Source: Alcaligenaceae bacterium SAGV5
Lineage (GTDB): Bacteria > Pseudomonadota > Gammaproteobacteria > Burkholderiales > Burkholderiaceae_B
Direction of reading: 5' to 3'
Assembly: GCA_009360345.1 (NCBI GenBank)
Contig: SPDP01000002.1
Span: 1 to 64,000 of the forward strand
Length of the DNA: 64,000 nt
The notes under the pieces are model-generated. The model had not been told where the DNA came from. It saw only the letters and a program-made list of their open reading frames with translations, and ran no database searches. A program made the translations under genes and the position numbers. This document shows positions 16,711 to 25,314 of the stretch, piece after piece (position 1 is the stretch's first letter; the number at the start of each line of letters is the position of its first letter).

Positions 16711-18003
16711 TCACCCGCCGAAGGCCAGTACCAGCGCGTGCAGGGCGATCCCGATCAGCCCGCCCACCAGCGTGCCGTTGTAGCGGATGTATTGCAGGTC
16801 GGGCCCCACGCTCAGTTCCAGCGCCTGCACCAGCCGCCCTTGGTCCCACCCCTTGACGGTCTGGGCGATGTGCTCGGTGACGCCCTCGCGCAGCCGGGCC
16901 GCCAGGCTGCGCGCGCCGGTCATGACATGTTCGTTGATCGCCTCGCGCAGGGCGGGATTGGCGGCCAGCTGGCGGCCCAATCCCAACAGGCTCTGCTCCA
17001 GGTGCCGGGCCAGCGGCGAGTCCTGGCTGTCCAGGTTGCGGCGCAGGGCGGCGTGGATCTCGGCCCACAAGCCCTGCACATATTCCTGCACCGACGGATG
17101 GTCGATCAGCCTCGCCTTGATGCGGTCGATCTGCTCGCGCAATGGCTCATCGTCGCGCAGCCGCGCCACGTAGTCCGCCACCCAGGCCTCGTAGTCCTGG
17201 CGCAGCGGATGATCGGGCCGCGACAGCACCTCGTGCAATTCGTCCAGCAGCGCGCGCGCCAGCCGGTCCGCCAGGTTATCGGCGATCCCGTCGATCGGCT
17301 TCACCAGGTTTACCGTCCCGACGATCCTGGGCCATTCCTTGCGAGCGTACTTCACCATCAGGTCCGACACGCGTTCCTTGACGCCTTCGTCGTCCAGGTA
17401 GCCGCCCAGGCGCCGCAACGCCTCGTCCAGCAGTTGATGATGGCGGCCGTCGCGCGTCAGCAGGCCCAGTACGTCGCCCGCGGTGGCCCCGGCATCCCAG
17501 GCGCGCAGGCGCGCGACGACGAAGGACTGGATGGCCTCGCGCACGGCCCGTTCGTCCAGCAGGTCCAGCGCCTGGGACATCCACGTGCGCGCCATGGTGG
17601 CGGCCAGGCGAGCCTGGGCCGGTTCGCTCAGCCATGCGCCCAGCCGGGTGGCGGGGTCGAATACCTGGAGCCTGGCCAGCAGCGCGTCGGGCGCCAGGAA
17701 ATGATCGCGCACGAATACGGCCAGGTTGTCCCCCAGGCGCGCCTGGTTGGCGGGAATGATGGCGGTATGGGGAATCGGCAGCCCCAGGGGCCGCTTGAAC
17801 AGCGCCACCACCGCGAACCAGTCGGCCAGCGCGCCGACCGTGGCGGCCTCGCAGAAGGCCCGGACCCAGGCCCAGGCACCCTGCCCTCCCATGGCATGGC
17901 TGAGCCCGAATCCCGCCAGCGACGCGGCAAGCAGGCCCAGCGCGCCCAGTTTCATGCGGCGCAACCGGCGTAGACGAGGATCGGCGGATGGGGAAGGATT
18001 CAA
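16711..18003 (-). CDS. DUF445-family (YjiN-like) inner-membrane protein
   Basis: The product has 430 residues. An N-terminal hydrophobic segment (MKLGALGLLAASLAGFGLSH) and the family motif CEAATVGALADWFAVVALF with KRPLGLPIPHTAIIPANQAR are diagnostic for DUF445. A long helical middle part follows, and a C-terminal transmembrane segment (GTLVGGLIGIALHALVLAFG) closes it. The function is unknown. It is transcribed alone, toward the repeat gene. The 93 bp between 16617 and 16711 hold only imperfect GC hairpins. Confidence 0.9.
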   Translation of the reverse strand: MNPSPSADPRLRRLRRMKLGALGLLAASLAGFGLSHAMGGQGAWAWVRAFCEAATVGALADWFAVVALFKRPLGLPIPHTAIIPANQARLGDNLAVFVRDHFLAPDALLARLQVFDPATRLGAWLSEPAQARLAATMARTWMSQALDLLDERAVREAIQSFVVARLRAWDAGATAGDVLGLLTRDGRHHQLLDEALRRLGGYLDDEGVKERVSDLMVKYARKEWPRIVGTVNLVKPIDGIADNLADRLARALLDELHEVLSRPDHPLRQDYEAWVADYVARLRDDEPLREQIDRIKARLIDHPSVQEYVQGLWAEIHAALRRNLDSQDSPLARHLEQSLLGLGRQLAANPALREAINEHVMTGARSLAARLREGVTEHIAQTVKGWDQGRLVQALELSVGPDLQYIRYNGTLVGGLIGIALHALVLAFGG

Positions 18004-18122
18004 GACGGCGGTGCTTCGGTGGGCAAGCCTCCACTTTACCCACGGGCGCGGCGCGCTTCCAGCCGCGGGGGTCGCGGGCGATAGAATCTCCGGTCACGAC
18101 TCGCTTCCGGAGCTCGACCGCC

Positions 18123-18476
18123 ATGACCGTCCGCCGCATCGTCGCCAATCTCTCCACGCCCGATCCCGCCCGCGCGCGGGAGTTCTACGGCAGGCTGCTG
18201 GGCCTGGACGTGGTCATGGACCACGGCTGGCTCATGACCTTCGCGTCCGGCGGCACCCAGACGCCCCAGGTCAGCGTGGCCAGCGAGGGCGGCTCGGGCA
18301 CACCCGTGCCGGCGCTATCCATCGAGGTCGACGACGTGGACGAGGTGCTGGCCCGCGCCCGCACGCACGGGGCCGAGATCGTCTACGGGCCCTGCGACGA
18401 GGCCTGGGGCGTGCGGCGCTTCTACATGCGCGACCCGTTCGGCAATCTGGTCAACATCCTGACGCATCGTTCGTAG
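18123..18476 (+). CDS. VOC-family protein
   Basis: The product has 117 residues. It starts MTVRRIVANLSTPDPARARE and has the paired babababb layout: REFYGRLLGLDVVMDHGWLM, PALSIEVDDVDEVLARARTH, and VRRFYMRDPFGNLVNILTHR with the C-terminal metal-ligand region. The reaction is unknown. It is divergent from the DUF445 gene, with 119 bp between starts. Confidence 0.87.
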   Translation: MTVRRIVANLSTPDPARAREFYGRLLGLDVVMDHGWLMTFASGGTQTPQVSVASEGGSGTPVPALSIEVDDVDEVLARARTHGAEIVYGPCDEAWGVRRFYMRDPFGNLVNILTHRS

Positions 18477-18574
18477 GCCGGAACCCGGCCGAAAAGGCCG
18501 CCCGTCCCGCAACGCCCCTATGTTCTAATCTGCCGGCAGGGCCGTGCCGGCCGCCGACTCACAGGAAGCAAACC

Positions 18575-19264
18575 ATGGCATCCCAGATCCACATCCTTTC
18601 TTCGATGGCAACCAAGCAGTTGCTTGCCGACCTCGTCGCCCAGTGCCCGCAATCGCAAGCCCGGGACGCCCTGGTGGAATCCGTCGGCGGCGTCGATGCC
18701 GCCCGGCGCGTGCAGTCCGGCGAAGCCTTCGACGCCATCGTGCTGGCCGCCAACGTCATCGATCAGATGACCGAAGCCGGACACATCGTGGCGGGCAGCC
18801 GCGTGGACCTGGTCGAATCGGGCGTCTACGTCGCCGTGCGCGCTGGTGCGCCGCGGCCGGACATCGGCTCCGAGGCCGCGCTCAAGCAGGCCGTGCTTGC
18901 TGGAGGCACCATCGGCTACTCCACCGGCCCCAGCGGCGTCTACCTGTCCAAGCTGTTCGAACGCTGGGGCATCGCCGACCAGATCAAGGACCGCACCGTC
19001 CAGTCCAAGCCCGGCGTCCCGGTCGGCACGCTGATCGCCAAGGGCGAAGTCGATCTCGGCTTCCAGCAATTGAGCGAGATGATGAACGTGCCGGGCATCG
19101 ACATCGTGGGGCCCCTGCCTCCCGGCCTGCAGATCATGACCACGTTCTCCGCCGGCGTGGCCGCCACCTCGGCCCAGCCGGACACGGTACGCGAGCTGCT
19201 GGCCTTCATGGCCAGCGCCGAGGCCGCCGGGATCAAGCGCAAGAACGGCATGGAACCTGTCTAA
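18575..19264 (+). CDS. ModA-like substrate-binding protein without signal peptide
   Basis: The product has 229 residues. The pattern IHILSSMATKQLLADLVAQC, ARRVQSGEAFDAIVLAANVI and GGTIGYSTGPSGVYLSKLFE resembles molybdate/accessory substrate-binding proteins of COG0725. Unlike transported ModA proteins it begins MASQIHILSSMATK with no signal peptide, so it is probably cytoplasmic. No ModB or ModC is nearby. It is 7 bp upstream of a luciferase-like oxidoreductase gene, with which it forms an operon. A ligand-sensing or enzyme-partner role is possible. Confidence 0.82.
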   Translation: MASQIHILSSMATKQLLADLVAQCPQSQARDALVESVGGVDAARRVQSGEAFDAIVLAANVIDQMTEAGHIVAGSRVDLVESGVYVAVRAGAPRPDIGSEAALKQAVLAGGTIGYSTGPSGVYLSKLFERWGIADQIKDRTVQSKPGVPVGTLIAKGEVDLGFQQLSEMMNVPGIDIVGPLPPGLQIMTTFSAGVAATSAQPDTVRELLAFMASAEAAGIKRKNGMEPV

Positions 19265-19271
19265 GGCCGCC

Positions 19272-20207
19272 ATGAACGCGGCGGCGTCCCTGTTCCAGGC
19301 CGACCGGCTGACGCTGGGACTGGCCCTGCCCTGGGTCGACGCCGCCGAACATGCCGGCCGGCGGGAAGTCGATTTCCCCCACCAACTGGAACTCGCGGCG
19401 CAGGCCGAGGCCGCGGGCTTCGCCGCGCTGTGGGTGCGCGACGTGCCGCTGAACCATCCCGGCTATCCCGAGGCCATCGGCCATCTCGACCCCTGGACAT
19501 GGCTGGGCGCCTTGGCCGCCCGCACCCGGCGCATCCATCTCGTGACCGGCGCCATCGTGCTGACGCTGCGCCATCCGCTGCACGTCGCCAAGGGCGCCGT
19601 CTCGGTCGCCTCGCTGGCGCCGGGGCGATTCGTGCTGGGACTGGGATCGGGCGACCGCCCGCCTGAATACCTGGCGTTCGGCCGGGACTCCGCCACGCGG
19701 CGCGAGGATTTCCGGGCCCGCTGGGAGCAGTTGTCGGCCGCGCTGGACACCCCGCCGCGCGTCATGCCCGACGCACAGGACGACCCGCCCGTGGCCTTCA
19801 GCCTGCGGCCGCGCCCCGCCAGCCCCGTGCCCATGCTGGCCGTCGGCTCGGCCGGCCAGAGCCTGGACTGGATCGCCCGCCACGCGGTGGGCTGGACCAC
19901 CTACCATCGCCCGCCCGAGGTCCAGCGCGGCCGTCACGCCATGTGGCGCCAGGCGGTGGCGCGCGCCGCGCCGGGCCAGTTCCGCGCGTTCGGCGTCGCC
20001 ATGCGCGTGGAGCTGCTGGACCGCCCCGATGCGCCCGCCGAAGCCATCGAACTGGGCTACCGCACCGGCGTGCGGGCGCTGGCCGGCATCCTCGCGCGCA
20101 TGCGCGAAGCCAGCACCCACCACGTCAGCCTGAACCTGCCCGCCGGTGCCCGGCCGCTGCCGGACGTCATCGCCGAACTGGCCCCGTTGAACGCCGGGCT
20201 GGCCTGA
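19272..20207 (+). CDS. Luciferase-like (LLM-class) flavin-dependent oxidoreductase
   Basis: The product has 311 residues. The TIM-barrel pattern of bacterial luciferase-like enzymes is clear: LAAQAEAAGFAALWVRDVPL, WTWLGALAARTRRIHLVTGA, HPLHVAKGAVSVASLAPGRF, LGLGSGDRPPEY, and a later PMLAVGSAGQSLDWIARHAV. The substrate is unknown. It is convergent with the dihydropteridine-reductase-like gene at 20217, with 9 bp between stops. Confidence 0.9.
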   Translation: MNAAASLFQADRLTLGLALPWVDAAEHAGRREVDFPHQLELAAQAEAAGFAALWVRDVPLNHPGYPEAIGHLDPWTWLGALAARTRRIHLVTGAIVLTLRHPLHVAKGAVSVASLAPGRFVLGLGSGDRPPEYLAFGRDSATRREDFRARWEQLSAALDTPPRVMPDAQDDPPVAFSLRPRPASPVPMLAVGSAGQSLDWIARHAVGWTTYHRPPEVQRGRHAMWRQAVARAAPGQFRAFGVAMRVELLDRPDAPAEAIELGYRTGVRALAGILARMREASTHHVSLNLPAGARPLPDVIAELAPLNAGLA

Positions 20208-20216
20208 ACCGCGGCG

Positions 20217-20924
20217 TCAGGACAAGCCGGTCACCGGCACCACCGCGCCGTGGATGGCGCGGGCCGCCGGCGAGGCCAGGAAGCGGATCACTTCGGCCAG
20301 GTCGGCCGGCGCCACCCAGCGCGCGGGATCGGCATCCGGCATGTCGCGCCGGTTCTCCGGCGTATCGATGATGGTGGGCATGACGCCATTGACGTTGATG
20401 CCCCGTTCGCGCAATTCCGCGGCCATGGACTCGGTCAACCGCATGACCGCGCTTTTCGAGGCGCAATAGGCGCCCATGCCCGCCACCCCGCGCTGGGCCG
20501 CATAGGCCGCGACGTTGACGATCCGGCCTTCGCCCCGCTCCACCATGCCGGGCACGACCGCGCGCGCGGTATGGATGACGCTGCGGGCGTTCAGGTCCAG
20601 CAGGAAATCCCAGGTGGCGTCGCCGGTCTCGTGCACGGCCTCGCCCATGCGGAAACCGCCCGCGATGTTGCACAGCACATCGATCGCGCCGAAACGGGCG
20701 CGCGCGCGGCCGGCGGCATCCTCGACCTGCCCGGCGTCCAGCAGGTCCACCTGCGCGGCCAGGCACGAAACCGCGTCCAGTCCGGCCGGCGGCTGGGCCT
20801 CGCGGCGGTCCAGCAGCACCAGATTGGCGCCTTCGGCGGCGAAGGCCGCGGCAACGGCGCCGCCCAACGTCCCGGCCGCGCCGGTGATCAGCACCGTACG
20901 CCGGCCCGTGTGTGGGAATGCCAT
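20217..20924 (-). CDS. Short-chain dehydrogenase, probable dihydropteridine reductase
   Basis: The product has 235 residues. It has the SDR nucleotide motif TVLITGAAGTLGGAVAAAF and the catalytic pair Y153-x3-K157 (GAYCASKSAV). Two segments recall eukaryotic quinoid dihydropteridine reductase rather than a generic SDR: VLCNIAGGFRMG (QDPR has VAGGWAGG) and DTPENRRDMPDADPARW at 187-203 (human QDPR reads DTPMNRKSMPEADFSSW, from memory). It starts 1 bp past the phhA stop, after phhB and phhA, exactly where an enzyme to recycle tetrahydrobiopterin would be needed. A generic SDR role remains possible. Confidence 0.85.
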   Translation of the reverse strand: MAFPHTGRRTVLITGAAGTLGGAVAAAFAAEGANLVLLDRREAQPPAGLDAVSCLAAQVDLLDAGQVEDAAGRARARFGAIDVLCNIAGGFRMGEAVHETGDATWDFLLDLNARSVIHTARAVVPGMVERGEGRIVNVAAYAAQRGVAGMGAYCASKSAVMRLTESMAAELRERGINVNGVMPTIIDTPENRRDMPDADPARWVAPADLAEVIRFLASPAARAIHGAVVPVTGLS

Positions 20925-20925
20925 G

Positions 20926-21816
20926 TCAGTTCTCTCCGGTCCGGGCGGCGTGGTAGGCGCCGGTGCCCCGGGTCATGATGTCGTCTCCCGGCAGCAGGAC
21001 GCCGGGCTCCAGCTCGGCTTGCTGGCGGATGCGCTCGTAGATGGGCGCGAAATCGACCCGCGCGAGCTCCAGCAGTTCTTCCAGGTCGTGCAACACGAAA
21101 TAGGTTTCCTGGAAATCGTCGATGCGATAGCGCGTCCGCATCACGCGCTCCAGTTCGAAGCGGACCCGGTTGGGCGAGGGGTCGTCCAGCGCGAACAGGC
21201 TTTCCGCGTACGACGAGATGATGCCCGAGCCGTAGATGCGCAGGCCCTCGGTCTGCTGCACCAGGCCGAACTCCACCGTGTACCAGTACACGCGGGCCAG
21301 GTTGGGCAGGACGCCCATGCGCTGGGCCCGCAGCCCGCCTTCGCCGTAGGCCTGCACGAAATCCGCCAGGATGGGATTCATCAGCATGGGTACGTGGCCG
21401 AAGACGTCGTGGAAGACATCGGGTTCTTCCAGGTAGTCGAGCTGATCGGCGCGGCGGATGAACTGCCCGGCGGGAAAGCGCCGGTTGGCCAGGTGCTCGA
21501 AGAACACGTCATCGGGCACCAGGCCCGGCACCGCCACCACCTGCCAGCCGGTGCGCCGGGACAGCACGTCGCTCAGGCGGCGGAAATCCGGAATCTGGTC
21601 CGCGCCTATGGGCAGGTCGCGCATGCCCGCCTCGAATTCCCGGCAGGCTCGGCCCGGCACCAGCCTGGACTGCCGCTCGAACAGGAATTTCCAGACGGCG
21701 TGCTCTTCCTGGCTGTAGTGCTCCCAACCCTGATCGATGGTCCAGTCCGCCCGTTCCGGCCGGACCGAATCGCCGGCGGCAAGACCGTGCTTGGGTGCGG
21801 TCGATGGCTGCTTCAT
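20926..21816 (-). CDS. phhA: Phenylalanine 4-monooxygenase
   Basis: The product has 296 residues, the size of bacterial PhhA without the eukaryotic regulatory domain. Iron ligands are H136 and H141 in EEPDVFHDVFGHVPMLM and E182 in YWYTVEFGLVQQTEG. The pterin-contact region and the terminal DDIMTRGTG are also present. It hydroxylates phenylalanine to tyrosine with tetrahydropterin and oxygen. It lies between phhB (9 bp upstream) and the SDR gene in one operon. Confidence 0.97.
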   Translation of the reverse strand: MKQPSTAPKHGLAAGDSVRPERADWTIDQGWEHYSQEEHAVWKFLFERQSRLVPGRACREFEAGMRDLPIGADQIPDFRRLSDVLSRRTGWQVVAVPGLVPDDVFFEHLANRRFPAGQFIRRADQLDYLEEPDVFHDVFGHVPMLMNPILADFVQAYGEGGLRAQRMGVLPNLARVYWYTVEFGLVQQTEGLRIYGSGIISSYAESLFALDDPSPNRVRFELERVMRTRYRIDDFQETYFVLHDLEELLELARVDFAPIYERIRQQAELEPGVLLPGDDIMTRGTGAYHAARTGEN

Positions 21817-21825
21817 CCTGGCCTC

Positions 21826-22125
21826 TTACCTGCAATGGACGCGCGCGGCCTCGTCGGCATGGCGCGCCAGGTCGATATCGCGCTGCGTCAGGCCGTTGGC
21901 GTCGTGGGTGGTCAGCGTGACGTCCACCCGGTTGTAGACGTTCGACCACTCCGGATGGTGGTCGTTCTTTTCCGCGTACAGGGCGATGCGCGTCATGAAC
22001 GCGAAAGCCTGGCTGAAATCCTCGAACTGGAACCGGCGCCGGATGGCGCCCCGCTGCGCGTCCAGTTGCCAGTCGGGCAACCCCGCCATCGCCTGCTCGA
22101 TGTCCTGCGCACTCAATTTCTGCAT
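21826..22125 (-). CDS. phhB: Pterin-4a-carbinolamine dehydratase
   Basis: The product has 99 residues, starting [20 protein letters not shown]. The active-site motif [17 protein letters not shown] carries the paired histidines, and [16 protein letters not shown] closes the fold. It dehydrates 4a-hydroxytetrahydropterin made by PhhA. CGCGAGGAGCAGGCC precedes the ATG; the frame from 22200 is a longer but unsupported start. It is first in the phhB-phhA-SDR operon. Confidence 0.96.
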   Translation of the reverse strand: MQKLSAQDIEQAMAGLPDWQLDAQRGAIRRRFQFEDFSQAFAFMTRIALYAEKNDHHPEWSNVYNRVDVTLTTHDANGLTQRDIDLARHADEAARVHCR

Positions 22126-22203
22126 GGCCTGCTCCTCGCGCCGGGAGATCGCACCGCTCCGCCGCGCCCCGGCTATCCGCGCGGCCTGCGTCCCCAGCAA
22201 ATC

Positions 22204-23172
22204 TTATTCCGTTGCCTTGAAACCGGAAACCCGCATCCGGTCGCGCCATCGTCCGCGCTCGCGCTCCAACCTGGGCCCAAGCCCGGCCGTGGGCTGGGCC
22301 GGCAAGGCGTAGCCCAGGTCGGCGATCGCTTTGCGGTAGGCCGGACTGGCCAGTACCGCCTCGGCCCGCGCCTTCCACTCCGCCATCCGGTCGGCCGACG
22401 TTCCCGCCTTGGCGAAAAGACCGAACCAATCCACGGCCTCCAGCTGCGGCAGCCCCGCTTCGCGCGCGGTCGGCACGCCGGGCAGCTTGGCATTGCGCTG
22501 CGGCGAGGTGATCAGCACCGCGCGCAACTTGCCCTGGGCCTGGTAGGGCACGAGCAGTTGCTCGGTCGTGATCAGCGCCGCCACCTGCCCGCCCAGCACG
22601 TCGGTCACGGCGTTGGCACCCCCGCGGTAAGGCACATGCGTGAGCGGCGCGCCGGCCTGCCTGGCCAGCTCCGCGCCCAGGAAATGCTGCGGCGTGCCCA
22701 GCCCGGGCGTCGCGTAGTTGGCCTGCCCGGCATGGCCCTTGGCCCAGGCCATGAATTCCGCCAGGGTCGCGCCCTGCGCGGCGGGTCCCAGCGCCACGCC
22801 GAAACCGTATTCGGCCAGCGCGGACACCGGCGCGAAATCGCGGACCGCATCGTAGTTGGCGGACGTCAGCACCATGGGCGTCAGCAGCAGCGAACTGGCC
22901 GGCATCACCATCAGCGTCTGGCCGTCGGCGGGCGCTGCCTGCACGGCATCGATGGCCAGCTTGCCGGTCGCGCCGGCGCGGTTCTCTACCACCACCGGGA
23001 TGCCGGCGACCTGCCGCAGGTGCTCCGCGAACACCCGCGCCACGGCATCGGGCGCGCCGCCGGCGGGATAGCCCACCAGCAGGCGCACGCCGGCCGGCTG
23101 CGCCTGCGCCACGCCGGCCGCGGCGGCCAGCATGGCCGCGAGCAGTCCGCGCAGGACCTTGGAATACGTCAT
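22204..23172 (-). CDS. Bug/TctC-family periplasmic solute-binding protein
   Basis: The product has 322 residues. The signal peptide MTYSKVLRGLLAAMLAAAAG ends near VAQAQ, and PAGVRLLVGYPAGGAPDAVA and PADGQTLMVMPASS follow. The start at 23172 follows an AGGAGACATG run; a longer frame from 23235 has no signal logic. It lies 66 bp behind the sulfatase gene on the same strand and is probably its partner in uptake of a sulfate ester. No membrane subunits are in the window. Confidence 0.93.
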   Translation of the reverse strand: MTYSKVLRGLLAAMLAAAAGVAQAQPAGVRLLVGYPAGGAPDAVARVFAEHLRQVAGIPVVVENRAGATGKLAIDAVQAAPADGQTLMVMPASSLLLTPMVLTSANYDAVRDFAPVSALAEYGFGVALGPAAQGATLAEFMAWAKGHAGQANYATPGLGTPQHFLGAELARQAGAPLTHVPYRGGANAVTDVLGGQVAALITTEQLLVPYQAQGKLRAVLITSPQRNAKLPGVPTAREAGLPQLEAVDWFGLFAKAGTSADRMAEWKARAEAVLASPAYRKAIADLGYALPAQPTAGLGPRLERERGRWRDRMRVSGFKATE

Positions 23173-23238
23173 GTCATGTCTCCTGCCTGTTCGTTCTGTC
23201 GATGGCGCGGCGCCTCGCGCCGCGACGAAAGCCATCCG

Positions 23239-24669
23239 TCACGCCGACACCGGCGTGTATCCCCCTATGCCCGCGCCCGCCCGGATCGCCGCGTCGCCGC
23301 CATAACGGCGGATCAGTTCGGCCTGCCGGGCCTTGGCGCGGCGATCGACCGCGTCGGGGTCGCAGAACCCGGCCAGCCGCTCGCGCCAGGCCCCTACGCG
23401 TCCCGGCGACTGCGCGGCGATGTCGCGCAGCTCGTCCGGATCGTCGTCCAGGTCGAACAACTGGGGAGGATGGTCGCAATAGTGGACGTACTTGGTGTGG
23501 GCATCGCGCAGCATGAAGACGCCGGCCCGCGAGCCCACGGTATGGTATTCGGACAGCACCGCGCGGCCCGCGGGCAGCTCCCGCAGCAGCGAACGGGCCG
23601 TTGGCGATGCCCGTCCGGCGTCGGCCGGCACCCCCACGGCGTCGAGCACGGTGTCGTAGACATCGGTCTGGCCGACGGGCGTGTGCTCGACGCGCCCGGC
23701 CGCGATGCCCGGCCCGGACAGGATCATCGGGATGCCCACCGACTCGGCGTACATGGTGCTCTTGCCCCACAGCCCCCGGGCACCCACGTTGTCGCCGTGG
23801 TCGCTCAAGTACATGACGCGGGTGCTGCCATCCAGCCCGCCGGCCTTGAGCGCCCGCACCAGCGCGCCGACCTTGGCGTCCAGGAAGCTGACCAGGCCGT
23901 AGTAGCCGGCCAGCGCCCGCCTGACGTCCGACTCGTCGCGGAAATGGACGTTGTAGCCGGTCTCGCGCGCATATTGCCGGATGAAGGGATGGGCCTCGTC
24001 GTCGATGCCGAACCGATAGGCCTTGGGCAGGCGCAGCGGCTGCCCGGCGTAGCGGTCAAAGAAGGGCGCGGGCACGGTCAGCGGAAAATGCGGCGCGACC
24101 AGCGACACCATCAGCACCCAGGGCTTGTCCGGGGCGGGCGCCGCCGCCTTGCGCCGCAGCCATTCGACCGCCGTGTCGCAGATACGGTCGTCGTAGCGGT
24201 TGTAGTCCGACTCGCCCGCGCGCGCCGAGGCCAGCATGTTGGCACCATCACCCAGCGAAGCGGGCGGATTGCGCAGCAGCATTTTGACCTCGCCCCGGCC
24301 GCCGTGGATGTGCATGGGCAGCAGGCTCTCGGAAAAGCCGTAGTCGTCGCCCTCGGCGCCGCGGTAGTGGAGCTTGCCGATGGACGCCACCTCGTGGCCG
24401 CGCCCGCGCAAGACGTGGTGCCAGCCGGGCACCGCCCCGTCGTAGGCATCGACGTTGTCCCAATACCCGGCCTCGTGCACGGCCCGCCCGGTGGCGAGCG
24501 CGGCGCGGGTCGGCACGCAGATGGGACTGGCGCACACGGCGTTGGCGAAACGTGTGCCGGACGCGGCCAGCGCGTCCAGATTGGGGGTCGACACCTCGCC
24601 ATGGCCGGCGCAGCCCATGACGCCGGGGCTGTGTTCGTCCGACAGGATGATCAGGAGATTGGAAACCAT
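23239..24669 (-). CDS. Sulfatase (arylsulfatase/choline-sulfatase-like)
   Basis: The product has 476 residues. The modification site SPICVPTRAALATG contains C51-x-P-x-R, the Cys type that must be converted to formylglycine, so a maturase is needed. Metal-ligand motifs include LLIILSDEHSPGVMG and VMYLSDHGDN. No signal peptide is visible, so it is cytoplasmic and acts on imported substrate, consistent with the downstream Bug gene. It is divergent from a MarR gene with a strong operator between them. The substrate is unknown; choline-type sulfate esters are one option. Confidence 0.92.
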   Translation of the reverse strand: MVSNLLIILSDEHSPGVMGCAGHGEVSTPNLDALAASGTRFANAVCASPICVPTRAALATGRAVHEAGYWDNVDAYDGAVPGWHHVLRGRGHEVASIGKLHYRGAEGDDYGFSESLLPMHIHGGRGEVKMLLRNPPASLGDGANMLASARAGESDYNRYDDRICDTAVEWLRRKAAAPAPDKPWVLMVSLVAPHFPLTVPAPFFDRYAGQPLRLPKAYRFGIDDEAHPFIRQYARETGYNVHFRDESDVRRALAGYYGLVSFLDAKVGALVRALKAGGLDGSTRVMYLSDHGDNVGARGLWGKSTMYAESVGIPMILSGPGIAAGRVEHTPVGQTDVYDTVLDAVGVPADAGRASPTARSLLRELPAGRAVLSEYHTVGSRAGVFMLRDAHTKYVHYCDHPPQLFDLDDDPDELRDIAAQSPGRVGAWRERLAGFCDPDAVDRRAKARQAELIRRYGGDAAIRAGAGIGGYTPVSA

Positions 24670-24719
24670 TGAACGGAGCGGTGAACGATGCGGGGGAGAC
24701 GATGCGCGCTTTTCGTTGT

Positions 24720-24742
24720 GTTGTCAATGATGTTTTGACAAC
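24720..24742. promoter_or_regulatory. Inverted repeat GTTGTCAA-N7-TTGACAAC, likely MarR operator
   Basis: Exact 8-bp arms lie in the 138 bp between the divergent sulfatase and MarR genes. Part of the right arm, TTTTGACAACA, could also serve as a -35 element. Size and position suit a MarR dimer that represses both directions until a ligand, perhaps the sulfate ester or its alcohol, is present. Confidence 0.65.
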
Positions 24743-24807
24743 AAATTGGCGGCCGGCGCGCGCTTCTGTCAACATGGCGCCTGTCCGTTCCACTCTCGTC
24801 CCGGCCG

Positions 24808-25305
24808 ATGCCCATGACCGCCCTCTCCCGATCCTCGTCCCGCCGGCGCGGGCCCGCGCCGGTGGATTTCGAACTGGCCTCGCTGCTGGGCTTCGTCATC
24901 TTCCGCCTGTCGTCCAGCCTGGGCGGCCTGGCCGAACGGGATGCGCAGGAGGTGGCCGGCCTCACACTGCCCGAGTACCGCTGCCTGGTGGTGCTGGCCA
25001 CGCGCGGCGACATGGGCGTCACGCCGCTGTGCCAGGTCATGCACATCGACAAGGCCTGGATCAGCCGCACGCTGGCCAAGCTGGCGCAGGCGGGACTGGT
25101 CAGCTCGATCCCCGATCCCGCCGATGCCCGCCGCACCATCTTCAGCGTGACGCCGCGGGGCCGGCAGACCAGCCAGGCGCTGATCGCCCGGGCCATGGAC
25201 AGGCAGGCCAGGATGCTGGAAGGATTCGACGGGGAAGACGTGGAACGGTTGCTGGAACTCCTGCGCCGGATGCAGGAGAACGCCGATCGCGCAAAAGGCC
25301 CGTAG
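24808..25305 (+). CDS. MarR-family transcriptional regulator
   Basis: The product has 165 residues. The winged helix is LTLPEYRCLVVLATRGDMGV, CQVMHIDKAWISRTLAKLAQ and the wing IPDPADARRTIFSVTPRGRQ, which carries the D-x-R-x3 pattern of the family. About 25 basic residues precede the dimerisation helix; ATG 24814 is an alternative start. It is divergent from the sulfatase gene and convergent with the DUF2007 gene, 9 bp between stops. It likely controls the sulfatase-Bug operon. Confidence 0.92.
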   Translation: MPMTALSRSSSRRRGPAPVDFELASLLGFVIFRLSSSLGGLAERDAQEVAGLTLPEYRCLVVLATRGDMGVTPLCQVMHIDKAWISRTLAKLAQAGLVSSIPDPADARRTIFSVTPRGRQTSQALIARAMDRQARMLEGFDGEDVERLLELLRRMQENADRAKGP

Positions 25306-25314
25306 GCGTCCGGC

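Noticed and set aside
20515-24672. 1385-residue plus-strand open frame
   Set aside because: Shadow of phhA, phhB, Bug and sulfatase genes on the other strand; low-complexity His/Arg/Gly translation.
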